NCBI GenBank assembly: GCA_964583825.1
Contig: CAZOXM010000065.1
Coordinates: forward strand, 1-27,753
Source of the DNA: GCA-1730015 sp964583825
Lineage (GTDB): Bacteria; Pseudomonadota; Gammaproteobacteria; Granulosicoccales; Granulosicoccaceae
Direction: 5' to 3'
Length of the DNA: 27,753 nt
The notes below the pieces were generated by a model. It was given only the letters and a program-made list of their open reading frames with translations, was not told the origin of the DNA and did no database searches. Shown piece after piece: positions 18,082 through 25,450 of this stretch; the first letter of the stretch is position 1, and the number at the start of each line of letters is the position of its first letter. The position numbers and the translations under genes are program-made.

Positions 18082-19146
18082 ATGTACGAACAACTGGGTT
18101 TTGAAACGGTATCTGCACGCACCGCTTCCGCGATTTTCGGCCTGGCGGTCGGGGTGGCTTTTGGCGTGTTGGCACAGCGCAGCCGCTTTTGCCTGCGGCG
18201 CAGTCTGCTCGATCCGGATTTGCAGGAGCGTGGTCGTGCAAGAGCGGTCTGGTTCGGAGCGCTGGCGCTGGCAATTCTCGGCACGCAACTCGTTACGTAC
18301 ACTGGCTTGATAGATTTTTCGGCACACCGGTTTCACAGCGTTGAGATTGCGCTACCAGCAGTTATTACGGGTGGGTTGTTGTTCGGTATCGGTATGGTAT
18401 TGACCCGCGGGTGTGCTTCGCGTCTGAGTGTTCTGACCGGCAGCGGCAATCTGCGGTCGCTATTTGTGCTGTTATTGTTTGCAGTGTTTGCACACGCGAC
18501 GCTCAAGGGTGCGCTTGCACCGTTGCGCTCAGCGCTGTCAGAGATGCAGCTCAGCGTTGCCACACCGGCGATCAGTGGCCCTGTGGCGGTAGCCATCGGT
18601 GTGCTGCTGGTCGTATTGGCAGTGCGCCTGTGGTGGTCTGCCGGAATTACCCGACGAGATGTTTTTGCCTCGGTCGCCATTGGTTTGCTGGTACCTATCG
18701 CCTGGCTTGGTACGGGGCTTTTGCTGCAGGATGCCTTTGATCCGATTTCGATGGAATCGCTGTCGTTTACTTCCTCCAGTGCTGACTGGTTGTTCTGGTC
18801 TGTTGCCGGCACCTCTATCGGGGCCGGCTTCGGCGTTGGTTTTTTCACCGGAGTCGTAGGCGGCAGCGCGATCAGCGCATTGGCTCGCAAAGAGTTTCAA
18901 TGGGTCAGTTTTGATTCAGTCGGGCAAACCGGTCGCTATATCACCGGTGCCGCCTGTATGGGGTTCGGTGGTGTACTGGCCGGAGGCTGCACCGTGGGTG
19001 CCGGGCTGGCAGGGGTTTCAACGCTCAGTATCAGTGCCGCGCTGGCACTTGCATCGATTATTGCCGGTGCGCTCGCAGCCAACGGTTTGCTGAACCGGTC
19101 CGCTGTGACCTTCGCATCCGCTAACCAGCGTGCCTCTGTGGCGTGA
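18082..19146 (+). CDS. YeeE/YedE (TsuA-type) sulfur-compound transporter
   Basis: The 354-residue protein is hydrophobic throughout, with about nine or ten membrane helices. It carries the family's conserved cysteines: Cys37 in RSRFCLRR, Cys111 in TRGCASRL and Cys303 in GGCTVGAG. In characterised TsuA these cysteines relay thiosulfate across the membrane. The two internal halves each begin with a glycine-rich GxxFGxG pattern, as in the family. A TAAGAGG ribosome site precedes the ATG. Inward transport of thiosulfate or a related sulfur species would supply sulfide for MetY just upstream, though the terminator argues for separate transcripts. The substrate is inferred from family. Confidence 0.88.
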   Translation: MYEQLGFETVSARTASAIFGLAVGVAFGVLAQRSRFCLRRSLLDPDLQERGRARAVWFGALALAILGTQLVTYTGLIDFSAHRFHSVEIALPAVITGGLLFGIGMVLTRGCASRLSVLTGSGNLRSLFVLLLFAVFAHATLKGALAPLRSALSEMQLSVATPAISGPVAVAIGVLLVVLAVRLWWSAGITRRDVFASVAIGLLVPIAWLGTGLLLQDAFDPISMESLSFTSSSADWLFWSVAGTSIGAGFGVGFFTGVVGGSAISALARKEFQWVSFDSVGQTGRYITGAACMGFGGVLAGGCTVGAGLAGVSTLSISAALALASIIAGALAANGLLNRSAVTFASANQRASVA

Positions 19147-19287
19147 GTACCCTGCAACGTCAGTATAGTGTCCGGCTGAAGACCCTGTGCGTTTTGCCTG
19201 GGCCGTTGTTGAATATGCAATCGAAAGCAGATGGTTCTGCCGCGCGGGGCTGGAGTACAATGGCCCGCTGTTCACAATGATAAGCCT

Positions 19288-20172
19288 ATGACTGTTTCAA
19301 TAGAGTGTGTGGTAGACAGCCGGAGTCAGGTTGGTGAAGGCGCGGTATGGGATGATCGGCGCGGTGTACTTTGGTGGGTGGATATCCCTGCCGGTCTGAT
19401 CCATTGCTATGACCCGGACAGCGGTAGCAATACCACGCTCGACTACGGTGAGCCGGTCGGTTGTCTGGCGGTGCGCGAACCGGGCGGTCTGGTGTTGGCT
19501 ACGCGATCCGGCTTCTGGTTTTTCGATCCTGATAACGGGTACAGGGAGCAGATTGCCGATCCCGAATCACACCTTGAGCACAATCGCTTTAACGATGGCG
19601 CAACTGACGCACAGGGACGCTTCTGGGCGGGCACCATGAAAGACGGTGGCGGTGAAAAGGAGGCGCTTGGCAGGTTTTACCGGCTTGACCCGGACCGCAC
19701 GGTAACGGCCTGGCGCGATCAGTTTTTCACCACCAATGGTTCGGCGTTTTCCAATGACGGGCGCACTTTCTATTTCTCTGACAGTGACAAGTCTGTGCGC
19801 ACGATCTGGGCGTCGGACTACGACACCGATACCGGCATGCCGGGTGAGCCCAGGGTTTTCTTTGATACACGGGAGGTAGCCGGACGACCGGACGGCGGCA
19901 CTGTTGATGCCGAGGGTTGTTACTGGCAGGCGGGAGTCAGTGGCTGGCAACTGTACCAGCTGTCGCCGCAGGGGGAACTGATCACCACCATTGATCTGCC
20001 GATAGAACGGCCGAGTAAACCAATGTTCGGTGGCCGGTCACTCGATATTTTATTTGTCACCTCGATCAGCCTGGGCCTGAGCGCGGGCAGTCACCAGCCG
20101 CAGGCCGGTGGTTTGTTTGCGATTACCGGCCACGGTGCGAAAGGCGTGTTGCAAACCCGATTTGCCGGGTGA
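19288..20172 (+). CDS. SMP-30/gluconolactonase/LRE-family lactonase
   Basis: This 294-residue six-bladed beta-propeller has the divalent-metal residues of SMP-30: Glu17 in VGEGAVW, Asn102 in RFNDG, Asn150 in FTTNGSAFS and Asp202 in GRPDGGTVD. The RFNDGATDAQGRFWAGTM block is highly typical. Such enzymes hydrolyse sugar lactones in the cytoplasm, so a role in hexonate or pentonate catabolism is likely. The ATG at 19288 fits the family N-terminus; extending to 19231 adds an unrelated leader. No sugar transporter or dehydrogenase lies beside it, so the substrate is open. Confidence 0.9.
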   Translation: MTVSIECVVDSRSQVGEGAVWDDRRGVLWWVDIPAGLIHCYDPDSGSNTTLDYGEPVGCLAVREPGGLVLATRSGFWFFDPDNGYREQIADPESHLEHNRFNDGATDAQGRFWAGTMKDGGGEKEALGRFYRLDPDRTVTAWRDQFFTTNGSAFSNDGRTFYFSDSDKSVRTIWASDYDTDTGMPGEPRVFFDTREVAGRPDGGTVDAEGCYWQAGVSGWQLYQLSPQGELITTIDLPIERPSKPMFGGRSLDILFVTSISLGLSAGSHQPQAGGLFAITGHGAKGVLQTRFAG

Positions 20173-21084
20173 TGAACGCAATAGACCCACGGTAATACCT
20201 TTGTTATTTCAAGTGCTATCATTTGAGTGCGCATCATCGCTTGTTCTACAGAGAGTGCTGATAACGGGGCTTTGCGCGTGCAGCAGTGACGCTGCACCGA
20301 TGCTCCTGTTTTTCTCGATGCGCCGTCCGGCGCGGTCGCTGATGCCTGCTTTGGCTGCCGCCTTCGATTGACTATTGGTTGGATGTGGGCTGTTCATGCA
20401 TCTGGATACCTGCTGTGGAGTGATGCGCTTGCCAGACAACTGGTCGCTCCGAATCATAGATTCCAAGCGTTATCTGGCACTTGCCTCAACGGCCAAGATA
20501 ATTGTCGCGGGACCGGATTTCCCAATTGTTGTTCAACAAATGCCAGTTGTATGTGAAAGGCAGCATTAGAGAAAGAATGTGAGCTGATTCTGAAATTAGC
20601 CAAGGTCATACGTCGAGCCCGGGTTGTTCAAATATGGCCAACGCAGCAATGGCGGCTGTAGCGAAGAAAAGTGTTACCTTATTTATCAAGCGGTCCACCT
20701 GCGAAGGCGGGAGTCCCGCCAGCCTGGCTGGGTGGTCACCAAAGTCTGACTTATACGGGTCCATCGGGGAAGCTCTGAGAACCAGAGGAATCGGTTTGAA
20801 TTCGCTGTTGTTTGTTAATACACACGTGGAAACAGTCTTTAGTTTTCTATCTTCTGATAACTGCTTTGATAAACAGACACGATTCGGTAACGCAGTCACA
20901 AATAAAAATGGCTGTAGTGAATAAATAGTTGGTGATACATCACGGACCTGCATCTAATTCGAATCTTATACTGAACAGGTGGTAAACGGACGACTGCGCG
21001 AAAATTATCTTTCTGGACAGAAAGCGCAGATCATCACTATTAGTAACATATAAATTCGATATAAAGGATGAGGATTGATTTGCA
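20173..21084. other. Gene-poor, compositionally distinct 0.9-kb region
   Basis: No frame here has a recognisable product, a ribosome site and a sensible codon pattern together. Open frames of 60-115 codons occur on both strands and overlap each other. Small perfect hairpins are present, for example TGCAGC/GCTGCA near 20280, and GGCGGG with CCCGCC and a three-base loop at 20706-20720. The second half is visibly richer in A and T than the flanking genes to the left. A GAGGA ribosome site at 21070-21074 belongs to the downstream gene. It may hold long 5' leader sequence, decayed genes or a small RNA. Confidence 0.5.
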
Positions 21085-22497
21085 ATGAGTATTTTCGAAA
21101 ACAGAACAAGGATAGGGAAAGGGGTAGGAGTGAGCCTGTCACTTTGTGCAGCTGCGCTCATGAGCGTCGGCGCAAATGCACAAACCGGTCCCATATCTGG
21201 TGACATAATATTTGTGATCGACGAGTCTGGTAGTATGGATCCGTATCAAAATGCGATACAAAATGGAATTCCAGATCTGGCGAGTGCGATTCAGGCCGAA
21301 GGTGTCGACGCGCAGTTCGGAGTTATTGGCTTCGGGAGCAACTCACCGGCACCAGCAGTAGTTCAGCCGAGCACCTCTGACCTGACAACGTTTGCGACTG
21401 CGATAGATATGCTGAACTCATCTGGGTTAGACGAACCCGGATATGATGCACTTGAACTAGCGACAGTCTCCTCAGAAACGCAACAGCGCCCGAATGCGGG
21501 TTTATGTGTAGTATTGGTTACCGATGCTCCCAGCAACGGGGCGGGCCTTACAGATCCAGCTGATCCAATACGAGCATTAACTCAAGCGGGCGCTACCCTG
21601 TTTGGCGCGCTAGGAGATACGGATCCAGCCAATTCGCCAGGGAATACAACGTTCGATTCTTATGAGCCGATCATAGATGCCACTGGGGGCGCGTGGTTTC
21701 CGATCGAAGACTTACTTAGTGATACGGCAAATCTGGTTCAAACTATCGGTAGTGCCTGTGCAGAGGCAATCATCGCAGACGATCCTCCCGTTGTGGACAC
21801 GCTTCGTATAACGAAGAAAATTAAAGGGAAAAATCGAGGCAAGCCTGCAAAAGCTGGTGATACCATTACCTACAGAGTCCTTGCGAAAAACGAAGGGCAG
21901 ACCACTATGCATAATGTGTTGGTTGAGGACGATCTGATCACGCCTTCATCCAAGACATGCCGAACACTGAAGCCCGGAAAGCTCTGCAGATTACAGGGCA
22001 AGCTTACCGTAACAGACCAGCACGCAATGTATGGTGAGGTCTTTAATATTGCAACAGCAATTGCTGATGGTGTCGAACGGGTATTCGCTGCACACAGTCT
22101 TCAAGTAGAGATGCCGAAAAGTAATTCCTATACAGGCAAGCTTCGACTGAAAACTTCCTTGGAATCTGGCAGTAAAAAGCCTCGCAGCGGTGAGTATGTC
22201 ACTTTCCGTATCACGGCGAAAAATAAGGGAAAGGGATCTCTGACGGATGTGTGGGTTGAGAGTCCATACCTGACTCCGAGCTACCAGGAATGTGATATCG
22301 TTTACCGCAAGGATGCCTGTGTACTAACCGGAACGATGTTGATCGATGATTACCACGCTGCCGCGCGTAGAGTAGAGATCACCTCATATGCCGGTTCTTA
22401 TGAGACTGGTGAGGAAGTTTCTACCTACAAGCTTAAGGTGAAAAAGGGGAAGGGTGGAACTGGCCCAGTGGTTTTTGGACCAATTGACGTGCAGTAA
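21085..22497 (+). CDS. Secreted VWA-domain protein with two DUF11-like beta domains
   Basis: The 470-residue product has a signal peptide (hydrophobic 13-30, likely cleaved after ANA at residue 32). A von Willebrand factor A domain follows (about 40-225) with an intact MIDAS start DESGS (Asp46, Ser48, Ser50) and a later LVTDAPS strand. Two related modules of about 100 residues come next (about 237-335 and 352-455). They share the patterns G[DE]xVTxRxxAKNxG, a following [TS]xVxVE, and paired cysteines, like DUF11/DUF7507 conserved-repeat domains of surface proteins. The tail is Lys/Gly rich. No sorting motif or membrane anchor is seen. A role in adhesion or matrix binding through a metal-dependent site is plausible. 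Codons such as ATA, CGA and TTA are commoner than in neighbouring genes, hinting at transfer. Confidence 0.85.
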   Translation: MSIFENRTRIGKGVGVSLSLCAAALMSVGANAQTGPISGDIIFVIDESGSMDPYQNAIQNGIPDLASAIQAEGVDAQFGVIGFGSNSPAPAVVQPSTSDLTTFATAIDMLNSSGLDEPGYDALELATVSSETQQRPNAGLCVVLVTDAPSNGAGLTDPADPIRALTQAGATLFGALGDTDPANSPGNTTFDSYEPIIDATGGAWFPIEDLLSDTANLVQTIGSACAEAIIADDPPVVDTLRITKKIKGKNRGKPAKAGDTITYRVLAKNEGQTTMHNVLVEDDLITPSSKTCRTLKPGKLCRLQGKLTVTDQHAMYGEVFNIATAIADGVERVFAAHSLQVEMPKSNSYTGKLRLKTSLESGSKKPRSGEYVTFRITAKNKGKGSLTDVWVESPYLTPSYQECDIVYRKDACVLTGTMLIDDYHAAARRVEITSYAGSYETGEEVSTYKLKVKKGKGGTGPVVFGPIDVQ

Positions 22498-22540
22498 TAT
22501 TAGCGCGCATTAAAAACGTGGTGTAATTAGTTTTTACTTA

Positions 22541-22571
22541 AAGCCGAATATATCTATTCGGCTTTTTTTTT
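22541..22571 (+). terminator. Rho-independent terminator after the VWA gene
   Basis: AAGCCGAATA (22541-22550) and TATTCGGCTT (22555-22564) form a ten-pair stem with a four-base loop, followed by nine consecutive Ts. It lies between two convergent genes. On the minus strand the same stem is followed only by a weak T-poor tail. Confidence 0.93.
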
Positions 22572-22577
22572 GGAACC

Positions 22578-23450
22578 TTATGCTTCAGGAAAAGACACTC
22601 GTGTGATTTGGTAGAGCTCTCTCAGTGTTTCCTCAGACTCATCTGCAACGACTACAAACCGCTGGTTGTCGGTAATCCAGCTGGCTGTGCCGAGTCCGTG
22701 TCGACTGCTAAGCACCAGGTGCTCATCCAATTCACCATTTGCGAGCATATAACACAGTGCCAGCGGCGCTTTGCCGTCACTGGTGTAGACCACCTGAACA
22801 AGCGCTTGTCCTTCAAATCCGAGTTCCTGCACCCGGGCAAACTGATAACCTGCATCGGAGAGATCGGGCACCGCGACTTTTACTCCCGAGGCCTGACCCA
22901 GTGTGTCGAGTTGTGCGAGCGCACCCGGCAAGTCCGGCTCCAGATTTGCGACGGTGTTTTCAACGTAAAGCGTCTGATAGTCCGCGACTCTTTCCACCCA
23001 TTGCCGCTGGGTACCCAATGCTGAGCCAGTATTGCCGTCGGCGGTAACATTCAGTTCGACTGAATTTCCATCGGGTATGCTTTGATTGGCAGTGCCGATA
23101 ACAAATCCGATGCCGACACACAGTGCCAAACAGGCTGCCTGAGCCAGATACAAGGGCCAGCGCGGGTATGTGCTGCTGCGTCCTTTTTTACCGGTGACAT
23201 CGAGTCGCGATACATTGTCGCTGCCGGCAACTCCCACCAGGGTGGCAACTTCGTTGCGCAGCGCCGGTGGGACCGGCGGCAATGGCTGTTGATCGAATGC
23301 TGCTTTGAAAGGTAATTTCGATGCGTCCAGCGCGGCGAGAGTATTGGCAAGCTCCGCATCATGTTCTGCCGCATCGAGCAGGCGGTGGCGGCGCTCGGCG
23401 CTGATAGTGTTGTCCGCGTATCGAACGAGGTCTTCGTCTGAATATTTCAT
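22578..23450 (-). CDS. Membrane anti-sigma factor paired with the adjacent ECF sigma factor
   Basis: The 290-residue protein overlaps the upstream sigma gene by four bases (ATGA). Residues 1-72 form a helical cytoplasmic domain starting DEDLVRYADNTISAERR and ending PPALRNEV, typical of non-zinc anti-sigma N-termini. A transmembrane helix lies at about 98-120. The periplasmic part (about 125-290) ends with LGTASWITDNQRFVVVADES, similar to the sensor parts of anti-sigma regulators. A shortened paralog of its first 75 residues is encoded upstream at 24186-24464. Convergent with the VWA gene. Confidence 0.85.
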   Translation of the reverse strand: MKYSDEDLVRYADNTISAERRHRLLDAAEHDAELANTLAALDASKLPFKAAFDQQPLPPVPPALRNEVATLVGVAGSDNVSRLDVTGKKGRSSTYPRWPLYLAQAACLALCVGIGFVIGTANQSIPDGNSVELNVTADGNTGSALGTQRQWVERVADYQTLYVENTVANLEPDLPGALAQLDTLGQASGVKVAVPDLSDAGYQFARVQELGFEGQALVQVVYTSDGKAPLALCYMLANGELDEHLVLSSRHGLGTASWITDNQRFVVVADESEETLRELYQITRVSFPEA

Positions 23451-24028
23451 ACTGTACTCCTCAACGCCTCTCGGGTCGATTTGGTTGCAGCACCAGATCT
23501 ATTGTCAATTTGCATATTTCCAATGGTTACCCGTGCCCGTGCCAGCCGACTCATGACTGTTCCGATTGGCACGTCAAGTATTTCGGCGGCCTCTTTGTAA
23601 CTGCATCCTTCCACATTAACCAAGACGATGGCCAGTCGTTGTGCTTCAGGCAACTGTTCTAGTGCCTTGTATACCTGTTCCAGGTAAATATGTGTTTCCG
23701 CGGATGCGTCCGGTGATGCGCTCTGCAGAGCTTGCACGCGACCGGCATCTGATTCGATGGTTGACTGAGTGGTGTCCAGGTATTCATAGGCCCGCATCTT
23801 CCGGGACCGGATCTCGTTGAGCCAGATTCGGTGTTGAATCTGAAAGAGCCAGTTGCGGAACTTACCCTCGTTTGTGTATTTCTGCTGTTGTTCAAGTGCG
23901 CGAACGCAGGTCTTTTGTACCAGTTCCGAGGCGTCATCCTGGTTGGATGTCAGTCGCAGTCCGAAGCGCCACAGCGCGTCCAGTTCAGATTCCAGGGAGG
24001 CGGCTACATCGTATGGTTCTGTGTTCAT
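23447..24028 (-). CDS. ECF-type RNA polymerase sigma factor
   Basis: The 193-residue protein has region 2 (about 15-80: LWRFGLRLTSNQDDASELVQ, then FRNWLFQIQHRIWLNEIR) and region 4 (about 118-170: LPEAQRLAIVLVNVEGCSYK, then a helix-turn-helix around EILDVPIGTVMSRL). It is upstream of and overlaps its membrane anti-sigma gene. A GAGG ribosome-site sequence is present just before the ATG. It is closely related in layout and sequence to the second sigma factor 440 bases upstream. The spondin/CHRD lipoprotein gene beyond is a likely regulon member by position. Confidence 0.93.
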   Translation of the reverse strand: MNTEPYDVAASLESELDALWRFGLRLTSNQDDASELVQKTCVRALEQQQKYTNEGKFRNWLFQIQHRIWLNEIRSRKMRAYEYLDTTQSTIESDAGRVQALQSASPDASAETHIYLEQVYKALEQLPEAQRLAIVLVNVEGCSYKEAAEILDVPIGTVMSRLARARVTIGNMQIDNRSGAATKSTREALRSTV

Positions 24029-24185
24029 CGGTCGGCCGCCTCAGGCATTGCGTTCCCTTCATGAAAGCACAGCAGGGTGTCAAAACTTCCTGCTGACGAA
24101 GCGAAGGGCTGGATTAGGGAAAACGTCATTTGATCAGGGATATTATCGGCAAGTATATGTCAGACGACGGACAGCGGCATTAGTT

Positions 24186-24464
24186 TCACAGGCCGTCCCG
24201 ATTTCGTGGTTTCGAGTGCGCTGCTGTCGAATAGTCTGCCAGCTGTTTCAAGATCTCACGCCTCAGCGGCTGTGGAAGTGGTGGCAGATTTTCGACACTG
24301 GCGGCAAGCCTGAATGGCATTCTTGATGCGCGCAGCGCCGCCAGAGTCTTCTTGAGCGCCGGATCCAGCTCGGCCTGCTGCAATAAGAGCTGTGTGGAAT
24401 CCGGGTCGAGCTGTTCGTCGGCATACAAAACCAGGACGGTGTCAGTGGCTGCGATGGCGTTCAT
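24186..24464 (-). CDS. Short soluble anti-sigma-like protein (no membrane domain)
   Basis: The ATG at 24464 shares a base with the stop codon of the upstream sigma gene (TGATG), so the two are translationally coupled; this gives 92 residues. An in-frame start 12 codons earlier would lie inside the sigma gene. The protein aligns along its length with residues 8-72 of the anti-sigma factor at 22578-23450. Shared features are LYADEQLD/RYADNTIS, TLAALRASRMPF/TLAALDASKLPF and the LPPLPQPLRRE/LPPVPPALRNE block. It stops where the paralog would continue to its membrane helix, and the next 157 bases do not restore one. It may be a cytoplasmic anti-sigma factor or a decaying remnant. Confidence 0.72.
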   Translation of the reverse strand: MNAIAATDTVLVLYADEQLDPDSTQLLLQQAELDPALKKTLAALRASRMPFRLAASVENLPPLPQPLRREILKQLADYSTAAHSKPRNRDGL

Positions 24465-24979
24465 CAGGCGACCGTATTGTAGGTGGGGTACCGCCGGCAT
24501 GCGCTGAGGTATTGCTGACCGATAGCGATACGGGCCCCGACCAGCCGACTGCTGACTGTGGCGAGTGAAAGGTTCAGTATCTCTGCTGTCTCGACGTTTG
24601 AAAGCTCCTCGACGAGAACCAGCAATGCGACCAGACGCTGTGCTTCGGGCAGGTTTTGTATGATGCTGACGAGTCGCTCATTGTGACTATGCTCATCAAT
24701 TTTCAGCCCCCGCCCGGTGGCAATATCGGAATCGGTATGTAACCGCAGGGAGGGGCTGCGAAATTGCTCCGACCATATGCGATATAGAAGCCGCAATAGA
24801 GCACAGCGGACCTGCCGTCTGTTCGGGTATGACCGATGGCGTTCGATAAATCGCTGGCAACATTGACTCAGCAAGGCCTCGGCGTCGCCCGGTTTTTTTG
24901 TCAAACGCAGTGAAAACCGCCAGAGCAGATTGAGATCTCGTCCCTCGATGGAGTGGCAAGTGCGTTTTTTTGTTCTCAT
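24464..24979 (-). CDS. ECF-type RNA polymerase sigma factor (divergent paralog)
   Basis: The 171-residue protein has region 2 (about 16-78: LLWRFSLRLTKKPGDAEALL and RLLYRIWSEQFRS) and region 4 (about 105-155: LPEAQRLVALLVLVEELS, then a helix-turn-helix around EILNLSLATVSSRL). It resembles the sigma factor at 23447-24028 but is more divergent: the usual FxxWL segment reads VRCALLRLL. This may alter core or -10 contacts. It is the first gene of the minus-strand cluster and faces the CHRD/spondin lipoprotein across a 470-base intergenic region. It may have shifted specificity or be losing function. Confidence 0.85.
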   Translation of the reverse strand: MRTKKRTCHSIEGRDLNLLWRFSLRLTKKPGDAEALLSQCCQRFIERHRSYPNRRQVRCALLRLLYRIWSEQFRSPSLRLHTDSDIATGRGLKIDEHSHNERLVSIIQNLPEAQRLVALLVLVEELSNVETAEILNLSLATVSSRLVGARIAIGQQYLSACRRYPTYNTVA

Positions 24980-25270
24980 AGGACAGAAACACCGCAGCGT
25001 GCCATTTTATTCCGCAGGTCCGTGCGGGTAGTAGTGTTTCGCTAGTGTTGTGCCGCTTGAACGGTTTTTAACGCCGAATGGCGAATCCCCGGGAACAGTC
25101 CTGATCTGCTGCATTCGTGTTTAGTTCTTTGCTATTTGCCATCGCAGTAAACCCGGCGTCTGCTGTGGTTTGCGGGTTGAAGCGGATATCTGTGTTGTAC
25201 TGCTGGTGCGTGCTTATCGTGGTACAGCGCGCCAGCGAAGGAGCTTTCAAAGCGTACAGCGCATCGACCT

Positions 25271-25325
25271 CTCACGCAGTTATAAGATTTCTCACGTAGT
25301 TCTAACAGATGGATGGTCGTTCTAA
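25271..25325 (+). repeat. Three direct repeats phased at exactly 20 bases
   Basis: GTT[AC]TAA begins at 25279, 25299 and 25319. The first two copies belong to a longer repeat CTCACGNAGTTNTAA (25271-25285 and 25291-25305). The last two share GTTCTAACA. Twenty bases is close to two helical turns, so the three sites lie on one face of the DNA. This suggests a regulator-binding array 125-180 bases upstream of the lipoprotein start. Confidence 0.7.
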
Positions 25326-25378
25326 CAATTTTCTAAACGTCTGGAATAAGCGGGAAGTGACGGGTGTTTTCGCCCTGT

Positions 25379-25411
25379 GGCTGCGGTGATCTTCGCAGCC
25401 AGCATGTTTTT
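25379..25411 (+). other. Leader hairpin upstream of the CHRD/spondin lipoprotein
   Basis: GGCTGCG (25379-25385) pairs with CGCAGCC (25394-25400) across an eight-base loop. Five Ts follow at 25407-25411, six bases after the stem. The spacing is poor for a terminator, but the element would lie in the mRNA leader if transcription starts near the repeats. An attenuator or stability element is possible. Confidence 0.4.
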
Positions 25412-25450
25412 AACAACCTGACTTTTTCACACTTTTGGAGAATCCAACGC

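Larger units (their letters stand above)
24980..25450. promoter_or_regulatory. Divergent control region between the tandem ECF cassettes and the CHRD/spondin lipoprotein
   Basis: No gene is supported in these 470 bases. The half nearer the lipoprotein holds a triple motif at 20-base spacing (25271-25325) and a leader hairpin (25379-25400). A TTTGGAG ribosome site (25434-25440) lies about ten bases before the lipoprotein ATG. Promoters for both directions must be here, but no unambiguous -35/-10 pair was found. GGAATAA at 25343-25349 and GGAAGTG at 25353-25359 are possible ECF-type -35 sequences. Confidence 0.5.

Noticed and set aside
20606..20953. Overlapping open frames on both strands (96 codons plus, 115 codons minus) in the gene-poor region
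   Set aside because: No recognisable family, no convincing ribosome site, and the strands compete. The minus frame has a hydrophobic stretch near its end but not enough to call a gene.
25271..25325. Phased repeats considered as a CRISPR array or replication iterons
   Set aside because: Repeats are too short, spacers are not constant unique sequences of 30 bases, and there are no cas, rep or DnaA-box features nearby. Operator-like sites fit better.
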